Shown: positions 45,560 through 56,510 of the stretch, in pieces | Position numbering within the stretch: the first letter of the stretch is position 1 | How the letters are laid out: each line of letters opens with the position of its first letter | From: Ashinkailepas kermadecensis | Taxonomy: Eukaryota; Arthropoda; Thecostraca; Neolepadidae | Direction: 5' to 3' | Length of the DNA stretch: 64,000 bases | Assembly (NCBI GenBank): GCA_034440615.1 | Contig: JAOTOM010004786.1 | Span: 184,501 to 248,500, forward strand | Notes under the pieces: model-generated | The model's database searches: none | What the model was told of the DNA's origin: nothing | The model's input: only the letters and a program-made list of their open reading frames with translations | Translations under genes and position numbers: made by a program

Positions 45560-45664
45560 AGTGCCGCACATTTCTGGCCGGCGTCATCTGCCACACATGC
45601 CGATCATCGCTGCCTCAGAGGATGATGTCCTGGCGATAGCCAGCGAAGTCATTGAAGAGGAGCT
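45560..45664 (+). CDS. Probable internal exon, unrecognised product
   Basis: The acceptor CAGCTCTAG ends at 45559 and the donor CT|GTGAGC starts at 45665. The 105-bp exon encodes VPHISGRRHLPHMPIIAASE then DDVLAIASEVIEEEL. Its first base completes a Val codon with the GT at the end of the exon candidate finishing at 38594, giving a continuous KKVMFVVPHISG. The sequence looks conserved and soluble, ending in an acidic helix. I do not recognise the protein. Confidence 0.5.
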
Positions 45665-46022
45665 GTGAGCACCACAACATTCTGTTTATTTGCCAAATGC
45701 ATTCCAAAAATGTACCATAGAATCAGGCATGCCTTTGCATCAAATATCATCGTCCTTTCCAACTTCGCTACGTCACTCTCAGACAACAATCCTGGACTAC
45801 GACAAAAGCCTGGGCATACTGTTGACCTGCCCAGGCGTAAAGGAGACACCGGGAGCTCCAAGGATTTATGCTGAAAGCAAGGTCAGGTAGAACGCAAATT
45901 ATTTGCCCGTTGTTTTCCACGCCGCGCTCTGGGCCTCCTTTATCCCCAAACAGATTGGGTGGAACAGCCCATGTGGTACGGAGGCGAAACCTGCCACAGT
46001 TATGGTCTCTGCCACCGCCAAA

Positions 46023-46152
46023 CCGTCTTCAACTGTGACGGGACTTCAACTGTTTCAATCGGCAGCTGGAGATAGCTCAGTGAGAATCCGTCTTCACCTG
46101 TGACGGGACTTCAACTGTTTCAATCGGCAGCTGGAAATAGCTCAGTGAGAAT
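46023..46152. repeat. 65-bp tandem duplication
   Basis: CCGTCTTCAACTGTGACGGG at 46023 recurs at 46088 (CCGTCTTCACCTG). Both copies end AGCTCAGTGAGAAT. Only two or three base differences are seen. Confidence 0.93.
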
Positions 46153-46351
46153 GTGAGAGAAATCTGAGACAGCGAGAATCCCAGCTAAGGTACTGGTCGA
46201 GGAAGACACCCAACGCTGGGACGTAGTTTCACAGTGATTGCAGTCCGAAGTGTTCAGATGATTATGGAGAACAATGGTGAGTTGAATCGCATGACATTAT
46301 GGTTCTTTAAATAATTGTCTACAGCTGATGACTATGCTTCCTTTCATTATA

Positions 46352-47882
46352 GATCTGGGCAACTACAGGGCGGGAATTTCGAAACCTCAAAACGTCACGC
46401 CTTTAGCGGCTGCTAATAACTTGTGCAACGACAGTTACAGTGCATTCTTGTGAATTTGTGCAATCATGTTTTTGCGCTCAAATGTATTAAACGCCGTTTT
46501 CATTGGGTATAAAGTGTTTGGCAAACAGCACAGGCGATTTTCCGCGTGTTCCCCGTACCGAACAGCGGTGTTCGGAAAGCAACACGTGTAACTGCACTTG
46601 TTAAAACGAGTGAAGTGTGTTGAATTCCGAACACGGACTTCAGCATTTTATACCCGCAAGGTTGCACTTGGCAAGGGTGAACCCAGTAATTATCATTGGG
46701 GAAGGGGCGCATAGGAGCAAAATACGCTCTTTTGGGTTGGAAAGATGCCTCTTCAGTAAACTTCAGTGTACCTCTTCCCCACTTAACGAATTTGTTTTCG
46801 CCGAAGACAACCCTCCGAGGAAAGGAAATTAAATTTCCCCAATAATATTTACTGTTTGCGCCCATGCCAAGTGCAACATTTCGAGCTTAAAGTGCTGAAG
46901 TCCGTGTTCGAAATTCAACACACACTTCACTTGTTTTAACAGGGGCAGATGCACGTGCCGTATTCCGAACACCGCTGTTCGGCTTGGGGAACATGCGGCA
47001 AATCGCCTGTGTTGTTTGCCGAACGCTACTATACCCCAATGAATACGGTGTTTAATGGATTTGAGCCCAATAAAACATAAAAAGTGTCACGACTTTAGCG
47101 GCTACTAATAACTTGTGCAATGGCAGCTACAGTGAAGCTTTGGGGTTTTGTGAAAACATGTTTTATTGCGCTCAGATATATTAAAAACCGCCTTCATTGG
47201 GGTATAAATGTGTTCAGCAAACAACACAGGCGATTTTCCGTATGTTCCCCGAACCGAACAGCTGTGTTCGGAATACAGCACGTGTATCTGCACCGGTTAA
47301 TTGAAGTGTGTGCTGAATTCCGAACACTAACTTAGGCATTTTAAGGCCGCATGGTTACACTTGGCAAGGGTAAATCCAGTAATTATCATTGGGAAGTTGC
47401 GTAGAAGAAAAATGCACCCCTTTGGGTTGGAAAGGTACCCCTTCAGTAAACTTCAGTGTACCCCTCCCCCACTTAGCGAATTCTTCCACCGAAGGCACCC
47501 CTCCGAGGAAATGCGCCCCTTCCCTAATGATAACTACCGGATCCGCCTTCCCAAGTGCAACCTTGAGGGCTTAAAATGCTTATTAAGCCCGTGTTCGGAA
47601 TTCAAGCACACACTTCACTAGCCTTAACAGGCGCAGGTACACGTGCCGTATTCCGAACACCGCTGTTCGGGTCGGGGAACACACGGATAATCGCCTGTGC
47701 TGTTTGCCGAAAAGGTTTATACCCCAATAAGACGGTGTTTAATACATTTGAGCTCAATAAAACATGATTGCACAAAAGTACAAGGCTTCACTCTAGCTAT
47801 CGTTGCACAAGTTATTACGAGCCGCTAAAGGCGTAGCATTTTGAGCTTTCCAAATTGCCGCCCTAACAGTTGACCAGATATA
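46352..47882. mobile_element. Double foldback element of about 1.5 kb
   Basis: The outer ends are inverted copies (ATCTGGGCAACT with AGGGCGGGAATTT on the left; AAATTGCCGCCCTAACAGT with TGACCAGAT on the right). Inside are two successive hairpins. 46400-46765 pairs with 46800-47095, and 47095-47480 pairs with 47500-47860. Shared landmarks are CTTTAGCGGC, ATAACTTGTGCAA, CATGTTTTATTG, CCGAACA...TGTTCGG and GTGAACCCAGTAATTATCAT. The four arms are about 80-90 percent alike by eye. No protein is encoded. This looks like a foldback-type transposon in which one palindromic unit was duplicated head to tail. Confidence 0.82.
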
Positions 47883-48270
47883 TGATGCAAGGAAGTATGG
47901 TAAGCAACCGTAGACAGTTTTTAAAGGAATATCATGCCATACAATTAGACTTACCATTGTTCTCCATAATTATCTGCACATATCGAACTGCAGTCACTGT
48001 GAAGCTATCGCTGGGTAACTCCGAACAGATTGCACAGCAATGGCGGCCGGACGCCGTTAGAAGACAATGGACGATGAGTATAATATCTATTCTCATGATA
48101 GCCGCAACTTGATAAAACTTGAGACCTACATTATTTCTCACGATGTCTCGATATAATTACGCATGAATGTTGAGAAACTTACTTGATCCATGACATAAAT
48201 CCGCAAAATATAGGTTCTCACTGCCTAAGAACTCACTCTCACTGCCTGCACTCATTCAAGACATTGAGTC
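47883..48270. other. No recognisable gene
   Basis: A CTCACTGCCT short repeat occurs near 48215-48250. Otherwise nothing. Confidence 0.4.
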
Positions 48271-48289
48271 CGATAACTGTCCTTTCGTG

Positions 48290-49690
48290 AGCAACATAAC
48301 GAACATGTTCTCAAACAGTTTTTTAAGCATGTGTGGTAGAGATGGCAACCGGCTTCATACTTTTGGGAAAAATTATTGTTGTATCAACCATCTCGTGCAT
48401 CAGCTAACCTCGGGCTCCCCTATGCGACTGCGTGACATTGTTCACCCGCGGAATTCCATGGCTTATTATCCCGAAGGTCTTAAATTCCATGGCTTACGGG
48501 CTTCCAGGCAATCGAACTCTACCGCACCAGTGGAGTTCGATTGCCAGTGGTGCTCAAACGAACGATATTTATCTCAATTATTCGTCCGCATTGACCCGTG
48601 TAAATCACAAAGTCTTGCTTTGCACACTGCTAGATTCTTTAAACGTTACTTACCGTGCCTTCTCGTAGATGTGTTCTTAGTTTGACAACCGGACTCAGCG
48701 CGTCATAATATATGGCGAACAGTCTGACCGTACTCCGGCTTTGCCTGGGAATCCAGAAGGAAGCAACTGTGGTCCTTATTGTCTACATGCTTTACCGCTG
48801 ACATTCCAATGCGCGTGCGGATAAACTGCACCCTCCATGCCGATGATGTTAATCTGTACCATCGTGTTGCGTGTTCTGACGGCTGTTTAGCATTGCAAAG
48901 CGATATTAGCCGCTTCGTTAACTGATCTAACGCCTGGCACCGGAAGCTCAATCCAGCTAAATGGAATGTTATGTCTTTTACTCTGTGGAAATCATCTACT
49001 TTTAGTACGCATATGAGCTAAAGAGAGGTGATTGTACGAGTTTGTTCGTCTGATGGCGTTGTATTGGCGCGCAGAACTGAGGTACGGAATCTGGGATTCG
49101 TTCTTGGCTCAAAGCTCATTTGTCAGCCACGTGTCTACAATCGTCTCGAAGTGAGCACGAACGCCTGCACTTGCCATTGGCTTGGCTCAAAGCTCATTTG
49201 TCAGCCACGTGTCTACAATCGTCTCGAAGTGAGCACGAACGCCTGCACTTGCCATTCGAAACATGCACCAAACCCATGTTCCCGAGTGCGATTTGGATTC
49301 AAACCTTTGCTTGGTGCATTTAATGTTCACGTTCGCTCGGTTATCGAATATGGCAGCGTTATCTGGTCTGGAGCGGCGGTGTCCATCTTCAACCTGTCGG
49401 CCGTATACAGCGTAAGTCCCTCATATGGTTGGCCTGCCAAACGGAGTTGAAATATAGCTACCTATTAGAGCACTTTAGACTACATTCAATACAATATCGC
49501 GCTTCTCAACATGACCTAATGTTCTTACATGAAATGTTCAGCGTCCGCCCTGATAACACTGCCTTGCTCGCAATATGCAACATATCCCTCCACCCAGACG
49601 CTGTAGGCATCTCACCTCGTGGCACGTTCCCTTATCACGTCCAAACACCATCAAAAGTGATGTTTTCTTTGAATTACGACTTTGTGTAAC
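48290..49690 (+). mobile_element. Decayed LINE, reverse transcriptase with ADD motif
   Basis: In changing + frames: ALTRVNHKVLLCTLLDSL (about 48588-48640, the region normally AFDxVxH), NPEGSNCGPY (about 48752-48780, normally PQGSxxGP) and CTLHADDVNLYHRV (about 48827-48868, containing the ADD catalytic motif). These are followed by ALQSDISRFV, LNPAKWNVMSFT (about 48950-48982), LGFVLGSKL (about 49090-49120), VRSVIEYGSVIWSGAA (about 49333-49378) and a C-terminal region ending at about 49687. Stops and frameshifts are frequent. A 78-bp internal duplication lies at 49104-49259. The lineage differs from the LINE at 29-30 kb. Confidence 0.8.
49104..49259. repeat. 78-bp tandem duplication inside the LINE
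   Basis: TTGGCTCAAAGCTCATTTGT starts at 49104 and again at 49182. The two copies are virtually identical, so the duplication is much younger than the LINE insertion. 78 bp is a multiple of three, so the frame is kept. Confidence 0.95.
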
Positions 49691-50090
49691 TCATTCCTGA
49701 CACTTACTTTTAACATGGTTTTTTTTACCGCACGCCTTCTTCGCAGTTTTGCTCCGCTGTGTGCCGATGCTCTGTCAAGGGCGCCGATACTCTGTCAAGG
49801 GCGGTGTCCTTTAGTGACCACTTTTAACTGCCAAGTAGCAGTGCGTTGGAACAATGTATGTAAGCCGGTGTGTGTTTGTTGGTGGGGGAAAGGTGCAGGG
49901 GCGGGGATGATGATGGGCACCAGCCAACTCTGTGACACTGGTTTATGAAACCATGCTGTATGACATCAGTTTGAGTCGCATGCTGTAGTTGGAAGTGTTT
50001 ACGTTAACACGTACTGTTTACTGTTGTTGTATTTATGTGGCATTACCAGCTGTTGGGTACACTTACCTGTTCCTAGTAAAAACGTCCTGT
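49691..50090. other. No recognisable gene
   Basis: May contain LINE 3' untranslated sequence. A GGCGCCGATACTCTGTCAAG-like 20-bp duplication lies at about 49766-49802. Confidence 0.4.
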
Positions 50091-50325
50091 AGGATTCCTG
50101 TATGACAGTCATAAACAAATGGTGCAGAACGGCTATGCAGGATTCTTGTGGTAATTTGTCACCAGGATTCCTGTATAATTACACAAAGAGAATCCTGCGA
50201 GATCCCACATAGCAATTCTGCAGGATCCACACAGAGAAATCCAGCACGATCCCACATAAATATCTTGGAGGAGCCCACAAAGAAATCCTGCAGGATCCCA
50301 CAGTGAAATATATAGAATCCCACAA
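50090..50325. repeat. Degenerate AATCCTGCAGGAT(CCCACA) repeat cluster
   Basis: Roughly ten diverged copies at irregular 20-30-bp spacing of a part-palindromic AATCCTGCAGGATC motif followed by CCACA. A related cluster lies at 52125-52260. Confidence 0.6.
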
Positions 50326-50329
50326 GAAG

Positions 50330-52120
50330 ACGAGAATATGAAGCGTATATGACGAAAAGCTTCTTTCTTTATATCTGCTAATGCCGAGAAAACCAATGAA
50401 TTCCACATCCGCTTGTATATTTGATAATTGGGTACCATATTCATTAAGCATCCCAATCGGTAGTGAAGTCGCACACATCGCTTGGCCGTTTCAGTAGTTT
50501 TGCCTCGTCGTTGATCTTGCCTCGGCGAATGCTACCTCTCCAGAAGACATGTTAATCTTCCGGACCAGAAGACCTGAAATGAATGTTTTGTACAACTAAG
50601 TAGGTGTATGCATGAATATGAAAACGGATTGTTGTTTGTAAAAAAATTATTCGAAATGCTATATGTATGTGAATATGACTTCTTGCATTTACGGACCTTG
50701 GCAAAGTTAAACACTCGAAGGGGCATCATGCAAGAGGAAGGCAAACTGCAAGGATCAGAAAATTAACGGCAATGACGCAAGAAACCAGCAAGAGGATCAT
50801 ATGCGTGTCATACACAAGCCAAACATATTGAATATCCAGGCAGCTTATACTAACTGTCGTGAAGATACTAATCAAATACGGTTTCAAGAGCAAACATTAG
50901 TTTAAAAAACACAGCGCGGCTACGAAATTCGTCGGAAAGGCTGCTATGAATCATACATGGTGAAAATACAATAATTGCTAAACAAAACACATGCTCGATA
51001 TCACAGAACTAGTAAGTATATCGAGGTGCAAAGAGATCACTTCATGACATGCACCTCCAATGTAGTTTTGCTTACACTATTAACTCATTCATTAATTTCG
51101 GCGAATCACTTGTGCGTCCCCACTGAGTGAAAGAAGCACCTGTCCCTAATACCCACATTGCAACCACTCACTTGTGCTCCACTTTCCGATCAACATGTTG
51201 ATTCGAATCCAAATTATCAAACTGGAACGTTCCCGTGATCAGGGCGTGTTTCCTTCGCACACCCAGCCGGTCAAATTCCTCGCTTCACGCCGCGCGCCCG
51301 CCGCCCGACCACAGACAAACAGGTCGTGCGGGCGTCCAGCCAATCAGAGCTGGAATTCAGAATGCCTGCCTGCCGCCCAGTGAACACTGTTTACGCTTCG
51401 ATCGCTTTCTGTGCACGTGTGACAGCGAGCTTTGAAGCCCCATGCTATCGAATAAAGGGTGTTCGCCGCGCAATCTTCAGGTTGGCCATGGCGTCGCCCC
51501 ATCCCCCTTAGAAAGTCTTGGGTGCGTCCCTGCCTAATCCTTGCGGTGTCATAAATTCCCACAGTATGTGATTGAAGCCAGCCTTACGCCCTCGTCCCTC
51601 TTTTTCTGTCCGCTGGATGCGCCTGTTCTTTCACCAGTGCAGTGGTGGATTCAGAAGTGATGGGGGGGGGGCAAATTCATGTTGATCGGTTAGGGGGTTA
51701 CTCGTATTCTCCCCGATGCTAACCCTAATACAATTTGAATGATTGGGATGGGGGAAGCATACCCTTTATACCCCGATTGCTCCTTTCCGTGTATCTGCCA
51801 CCATTTGAATGTTAACTTTGACTAGGTATCGGCATTATTGCGCTGAGGAAATCTTCGCCTCAACATTATAAGAAAAAGGAGACTATGTGACTGGAGAATA
51901 CCAATTATGTGTTCTGCATATCCTCCTCACATCATACGGCAATGTTGTCGCCAAGTCATGTGCAGACGTCATCTGTCCGTAATATGGCGACCACAGCAAA
52001 ACCTACGCTCGAAGGTTGCCTTCACCACTTTGTGACATCGTGCCGATGACGTAGAGTACAACACGATGAAACTACGACGTTGTGATGATGCCGTAGCGAC
52101 GTGGTGTGTTTGCTGGGCAC
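50330..52120. other. No recognisable gene; lone hAT-like ends
   Basis: GGGTGCGTCCCTG ending near 51531 and CAGTGGTGGATTCAG at about 51639, followed by a G-run, look like isolated hAT ends without matching partners. No exon is evident. Confidence 0.4.
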
Positions 52121-52124
52121 ACAG

Positions 52125-52260
52125 AGCACCTGCAGGATTTCAGAATCCACCACAAAGATCCTGCAGGATTTTAGAATCCCACAAGAAGTCTTACAGGATC
52201 ACAAAATACTTCAGACAAGTCCGCACAATCCTTCAGAATCCTACAATACTTCTGGGATTC
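52125..52260. repeat. Degenerate GATCCTGCAGGATTTTAGAATCC repeat cluster (core CCTGCAGGATT)
   Basis: Several imperfect copies of CTGCAGGATTTTAGAATCC-like sequence, related to the cluster at 50090-50325. Confidence 0.6.
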
Positions 52261-53150
52261 TGAGTGATTCCTACCGTTCCTCTTTACCAGCGGTTAGTGA
52301 TAATCTATAATAAATAAATAAATACAATAATAAATAAACAAATATATACATACATAATCGCCAGAAATAGTGTGATGCACCCAGCAGGTGAACCAGTGAA
52401 GTGTTCTGCACTTCAGCGGCCAACACGTGCTATGCTCTTATGTGCCCACTCTGGGATGGCGTGTCAGATGATCCCCACATTTGACCGTACGTCCCATGAC
52501 GTCATCGCACGCTGTAGTAAACATGACATGTGCGCATGCGAGACGATCGTAAACTGGAGAGCTCCGTCAGTGTCGGATCGTACTTGACTGGCGGCCATTT
52601 GTTAAAGGAGCGCAGATCAATATCTGGACGTCGTCTTGCGACTGCCACGAGGGCTCCGGAATGATCACGTGCGGAATTATTTCCCAGCTGACGGCCAATA
52701 AAACGAGCTGTTATTTTCGCCGCCGTCTCGATGTTTGCAGATCCTACTGAAGCCCAGCAATTCATGTTTAATTGATGTCTTGTTGCAACTGCATTGTGGC
52801 GTGTCAAAGCTCACATGTTGTTTAAAGTTGGCGCATAGGTCACGCCTTGGCTGCACCCACCTAAGTCGTGCAATCCCAAGCGGGAAAATGTTTACCCACC
52901 CTTCACACAATTGTACTTCACGCACTGCTGGGCACTTGGTTATGCCGCCACGCACCACCATGGGACTCGCCAAAGAACCTTTGCGCTTTGGCTAAGCAGT
53001 TTTGACACCTGCAATAGACATAGTTCCGATGGAAGCATGAGCCGCGTTCGGCGGAAGAATTTGGCCACATGTGTTCATGAAAAATACTGCAATAACAATT
53101 ACCGCGTGTTTGGTTTGTTGATGTGCACCAAACGGTGAACAAGGCTGAGG
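52261..53150. other. No recognisable gene
   Basis: Begins with an AATAAATAAATA simple repeat (52305-52340). No exon or element is identified. Confidence 0.4.
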
Positions 53151-53154
53151 CGAT

Positions 53155-54302
53155 AACTATGGCGTGTCACGGCACTATGGCGCATCACGGCACTATGGCG
53201 CGTCACGGCAGAATTGCGCACCACGACAATACGACGCGTCACGACAATATGGCGCGTTACGACACTATGGCGCATCACGACACTATGGCGCGCCACGACA
53301 ATATGGCGCGTTACGACACCATGGCGCGTCACGACACTGTGGCGCGTCACGACACTATGGCGCGTCACGACACTATGGCGCGTCACGACACTATGGCGCG
53401 TCACGACACTATGGCGCGTCACGACACTATGGCGCGTCACGACACTATGGCGCGTCACGACACTGTGGCGCGTCACGACACTATGGCGCGTCACGACACT
53501 GTGGCGCGTTATGACACCATGGCACGTCACGACACTGTGGCGCGTTATGACACTGGCGCGTCACGACACTATGGCGCGTCACGACACTGTGGCGCGTTAT
53601 GACACTATGGCGCGTCACGACACTGTGGCGCGTCACGACACTATGGCGCGTCACGACACTATGGCGCGTCACGACACTATGGCGCGTCACGACACTATGG
53701 CGCGTCACGACACTATGGCGCGTCACGACACTGTGGCGCGTCACGACACTATGGCGCGTCACGACACTGTGGCGCGTTATGACACCATGGCACGTCACGA
53801 CACTGTGGCGCGTTATGACACTGGCGCGTCACGACACTATGGCGCGTCACGACACTGTGGCGCGTTATGACACTATGGCGCGTCACGACACTGTGGCGCG
53901 TCACGACACTATGGCGCGTCACGACACTATGGCGCGTCACGACCCTGTGGCGCGTCACGACAATATGGCGCGTCACGACACTGTGGCGCGTTAATGACAC
54001 TATGGCGCGTCACTACACTGTGGCGCGTCACGACATGGCGCGTCACGACACTGGCTTATGGCGCGTCACGACACTTGGCGCGTCACGACACTATGGCGCG
54101 TCACGACACTGGCGCGTCACGACACTGTGGCGCGTCACGACACTATGGCGCGTCACGACACTGTGACGCGTCACGACACTATGGCGCATCACGACACTAT
54201 GGCGCGTCACGACACTGTGGCGCGTCACGACACTATGGCGCGTCACGACACTGTGGCGCGTCACGACACTGTGGCGCGTCACGACACTATGGCGCGTTAT
54301 GA
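53155..54302. repeat. 18-bp minisatellite, about 63 copies, with 268-bp higher-order period
   Basis: The unit TATGGCGCGTCACGACAC (with TGTGGCGCG, GCGTTATGACAC and 16-bp versions) fills the array. The marked run GTGGCGCGTTATGACACCAT occurs at 53501 and again at 53769. About 70 bp before and 200 bp after it are identical, giving a 268-bp higher-order repeat. The unit is CpG-rich. All long frames over it (MARHDT, LWRVTT and SVVTRH periods) are repeat by-products. Confidence 0.96.
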
Positions 54303-54880
54303 CATGCTGTCCAGCCGATCGTCTTGCGGGCCGAACGGTCTCGGGGAGTGCCGAAGTGCTGCAGCGCACCAACATTTGCACCAAGCGCCCCTTCCCCACA
54401 AGAAAAAAAATGTTATGAATATTATAAGAATACAGATGACTTACAACCGACAGTATCAGTTAAAATGTCGGACCGGAACCAAAAAGGGGATAAGTATACT
54501 ATGCCCAAAATTAAGCCGTCGGGCAAGAGGACCGGGGCCTCATCTAATTGGCAATCTAAAATGTAGATGCATAATTACTTTGCCAGAGCTCGCATGCTGA
54601 TGTGTACATGGGCCCTCGACGGCAGCTTCGGTACACCCAGCTGACCAGCGTTAGCCGCCCGAGCCTCATTTGAAGGGTTCGCTTAATTCCAGCTGGCATT
54701 TCGTCGCGTGTCGACCGTCCCCTTGGTGCTTTGCAGCACGTGCTTCAGCCAGGCGTCGCGTGCTCTCATGGAATAAGGGTCCGGCATCAACTTCGTCCCC
54801 CGGCCACGGGCTGCGGTATTGCGTACCATGACGCAGCAGTACTTCCGATGGTGGCCTCCCCGGGAGTGGAACGGCCAGCC
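54303..54880. other. No recognisable gene
   Basis: Unique-looking sequence between two arrays. It has no splice-bounded frame. Confidence 0.4.
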
Positions 54881-54889
54881 GACGTGTGA

Positions 54890-55270
54890 TAGATGTGGAG
54901 GATCTTGATGTGAGGAGTGATGTGACGGGCCCTGATGTAGGGAGTGATGTGACGGGTCCTGATGTGAGGAGTGATGTGACGTGCCCTGACGTAGGGAGTG
55001 ATGTGACGGGTCCTGATGTGAGGAGTGATGTGACGGGTCCTGATGTAGGGAGTGATGTGACGGGCCCTGATGTGAGGAGTGATGTGACGGGTCCTGATGT
55101 AGGGAGTGATGTGACGGGTCCTGATGTGAGGAGTGGTGTGACGGGCCCTGATGTAGGGAGTGATGTAACGGGTCCTGATGTTAGAAGTGATGTGTCGGGT
55201 CTTGTCGTGAGGAGGGATGTAACGGGTTGTGTTGTGAAGGGTGATGTGATGGATCCTGATGAGAAGTGAT
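54890..55270. repeat. 27-bp minisatellite arranged as 54-bp dimers
   Basis: Units alternate between GATGTGAGGAGTGATGTGAC and GATGTAGGGAGTGATGTGAC, each followed by GGGNCCT, so the true period is 54 bp over about seven dimers. The distal end decays. On + the frame reads SDVTGPDVR or SDVTGPDVG per unit. Confidence 0.94.
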
Positions 55271-55354
55271 GTGATGAGACTTGATGTGAAGAGCGATGAA
55301 GTGACGGCTCCTGCTATGAGGAGTGATGAAGTAGCGGTTCTAATGTGAGGAGGT

Positions 55355-55605
55355 GATGTGGCTGGCCCTGATGTGAGGGGATACGACTCTTCCTGATGTG
55401 AGAAGATGTGACTCGGCCTTGCGAGGGGATGTGACTCGTCCTGATGTGAAAAGATGTGACTCGGCTTTGTGAGGGGATGTGACTTGTCCTGATGTGAGAG
55501 GATGTGACTCGTCCTGGTGTGAGGTGATGTGATTCGCCCTGATGTGAGAAGATGTGACTCGTCCTGGTATGAGGGGATGTGACTCGTCCTGATGTGAGAA
55601 GTGCT
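55355..55605. repeat. 25-bp minisatellite related to the preceding array
   Basis: About ten copies of GATGTGAGAAGATGTGACTC followed by GTCCT, with 23-bp variants. The shared GATGTGAG and GATGTGAC words suggest common origin with the 27-bp array. Confidence 0.88.
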
Positions 55606-55971
55606 GAAATTTTTGTACAGAACCTCACCATCTGCAGCTAAGCGCGATTGAACCCGATTGATCCAAGTTGAGCCTGATCGATCCTGGCTAGGCCCATGGG
55701 TCAGCAGTGTTACCGCTAAATGGTGTGGATGACCTCCGATCGTGATCGTGACAGACATGGCGAACTGACCGGGACAACCGCCCTTCAATATGATCTTGAA
55801 CACATGCTATGAAGACCAGGAGGCGGAGTGGAAGCTACACATCCTAACCCATCAACACGCATTTAGATCCGTCCGGCTTCGCTACCCGTCCTACCCCACC
55901 CGCGCACGCTGAGATCCGTGAAGACTACCCACCTCCAGAGCCGCAGGCATGCGGTGATGGATTGTCACCAT

Positions 55972-56066
55972 TCACGCATGACGCACATCACGCGGGGAAT
56001 CGAATTCCGTACCTCTGGCGTGCCAGACGCTCAGCTTAACCACTGAGCTGCCGACGGAGCTTGGGC
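55972..56066 (-). mobile_element. tRNA-like SINE head
   Basis: On the minus strand, GTCGGCAGCTCAGTGGTTAA resembles an A box region and GGAATTCGATTCC a B box. TCTGGCACGCCAGA lies between as a stem. It is a sister of the copy at 35985-36085. A full acceptor stem was not found, so a SINE is preferred over a tRNA gene. Downstream sequence toward 55930 shows no clear tail. Confidence 0.6.
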
Positions 56067-56228
56067 GATGTATGTGGACACATTTCTTCCGAAGGCAGTA
56101 TGGGAGTGGGAAATTAATGTCAGAAAAGCGTGGACTGCAGGAGCTCCAAACAGTTATCCTAACCAAAAACACAGGTGCCGTCTCCGCCGTCACCAGGCGC
56201 ACCAGCTGGCCGTCTGCGTCGTTGTTTT

Positions 56229-56230
56229 AG

Positions 56231-56312
<82 letters not shown>

Positions 56313-56510
56313 ATACATGCACACATACATGCACACATACATATATGCATACATACATACATGCATACACATACATACACATACCTATGCATACACATAC
56401 ACGTATACATACACATATACATGCATACATGCACACATACACACACACCTACACATCATACACACACATACGTACATGTATACATGCATACATACAAGCA
56501 CGCACGCGAC
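56229..56510. repeat. (CA)n microsatellite grading into CATA/CATGCA repeats
   Basis: About 38 CA dinucleotides (56232-56307) continue into ACATACATGCAC-type repeats to about 56510. Confidence 0.97.

Noticed and set aside
51639..51830. A complete hAT MITE starting CAGTGGTGGATTCAG.
   Set aside because: No convincing inverted partner or matching octamers could be found downstream.
53123..54302. Long frames with MARHDT, LWRVTT or SVVTRH periods.
   Set aside because: By-products of the 18-bp array.
55972..56066. A true tRNA gene on the minus strand.
   Set aside because: A-box-like and B-box-like motifs are present, but no complete acceptor stem or proper seven-base anticodon loop could be drawn, and a sister copy at 36 kb is diverged in the same way.
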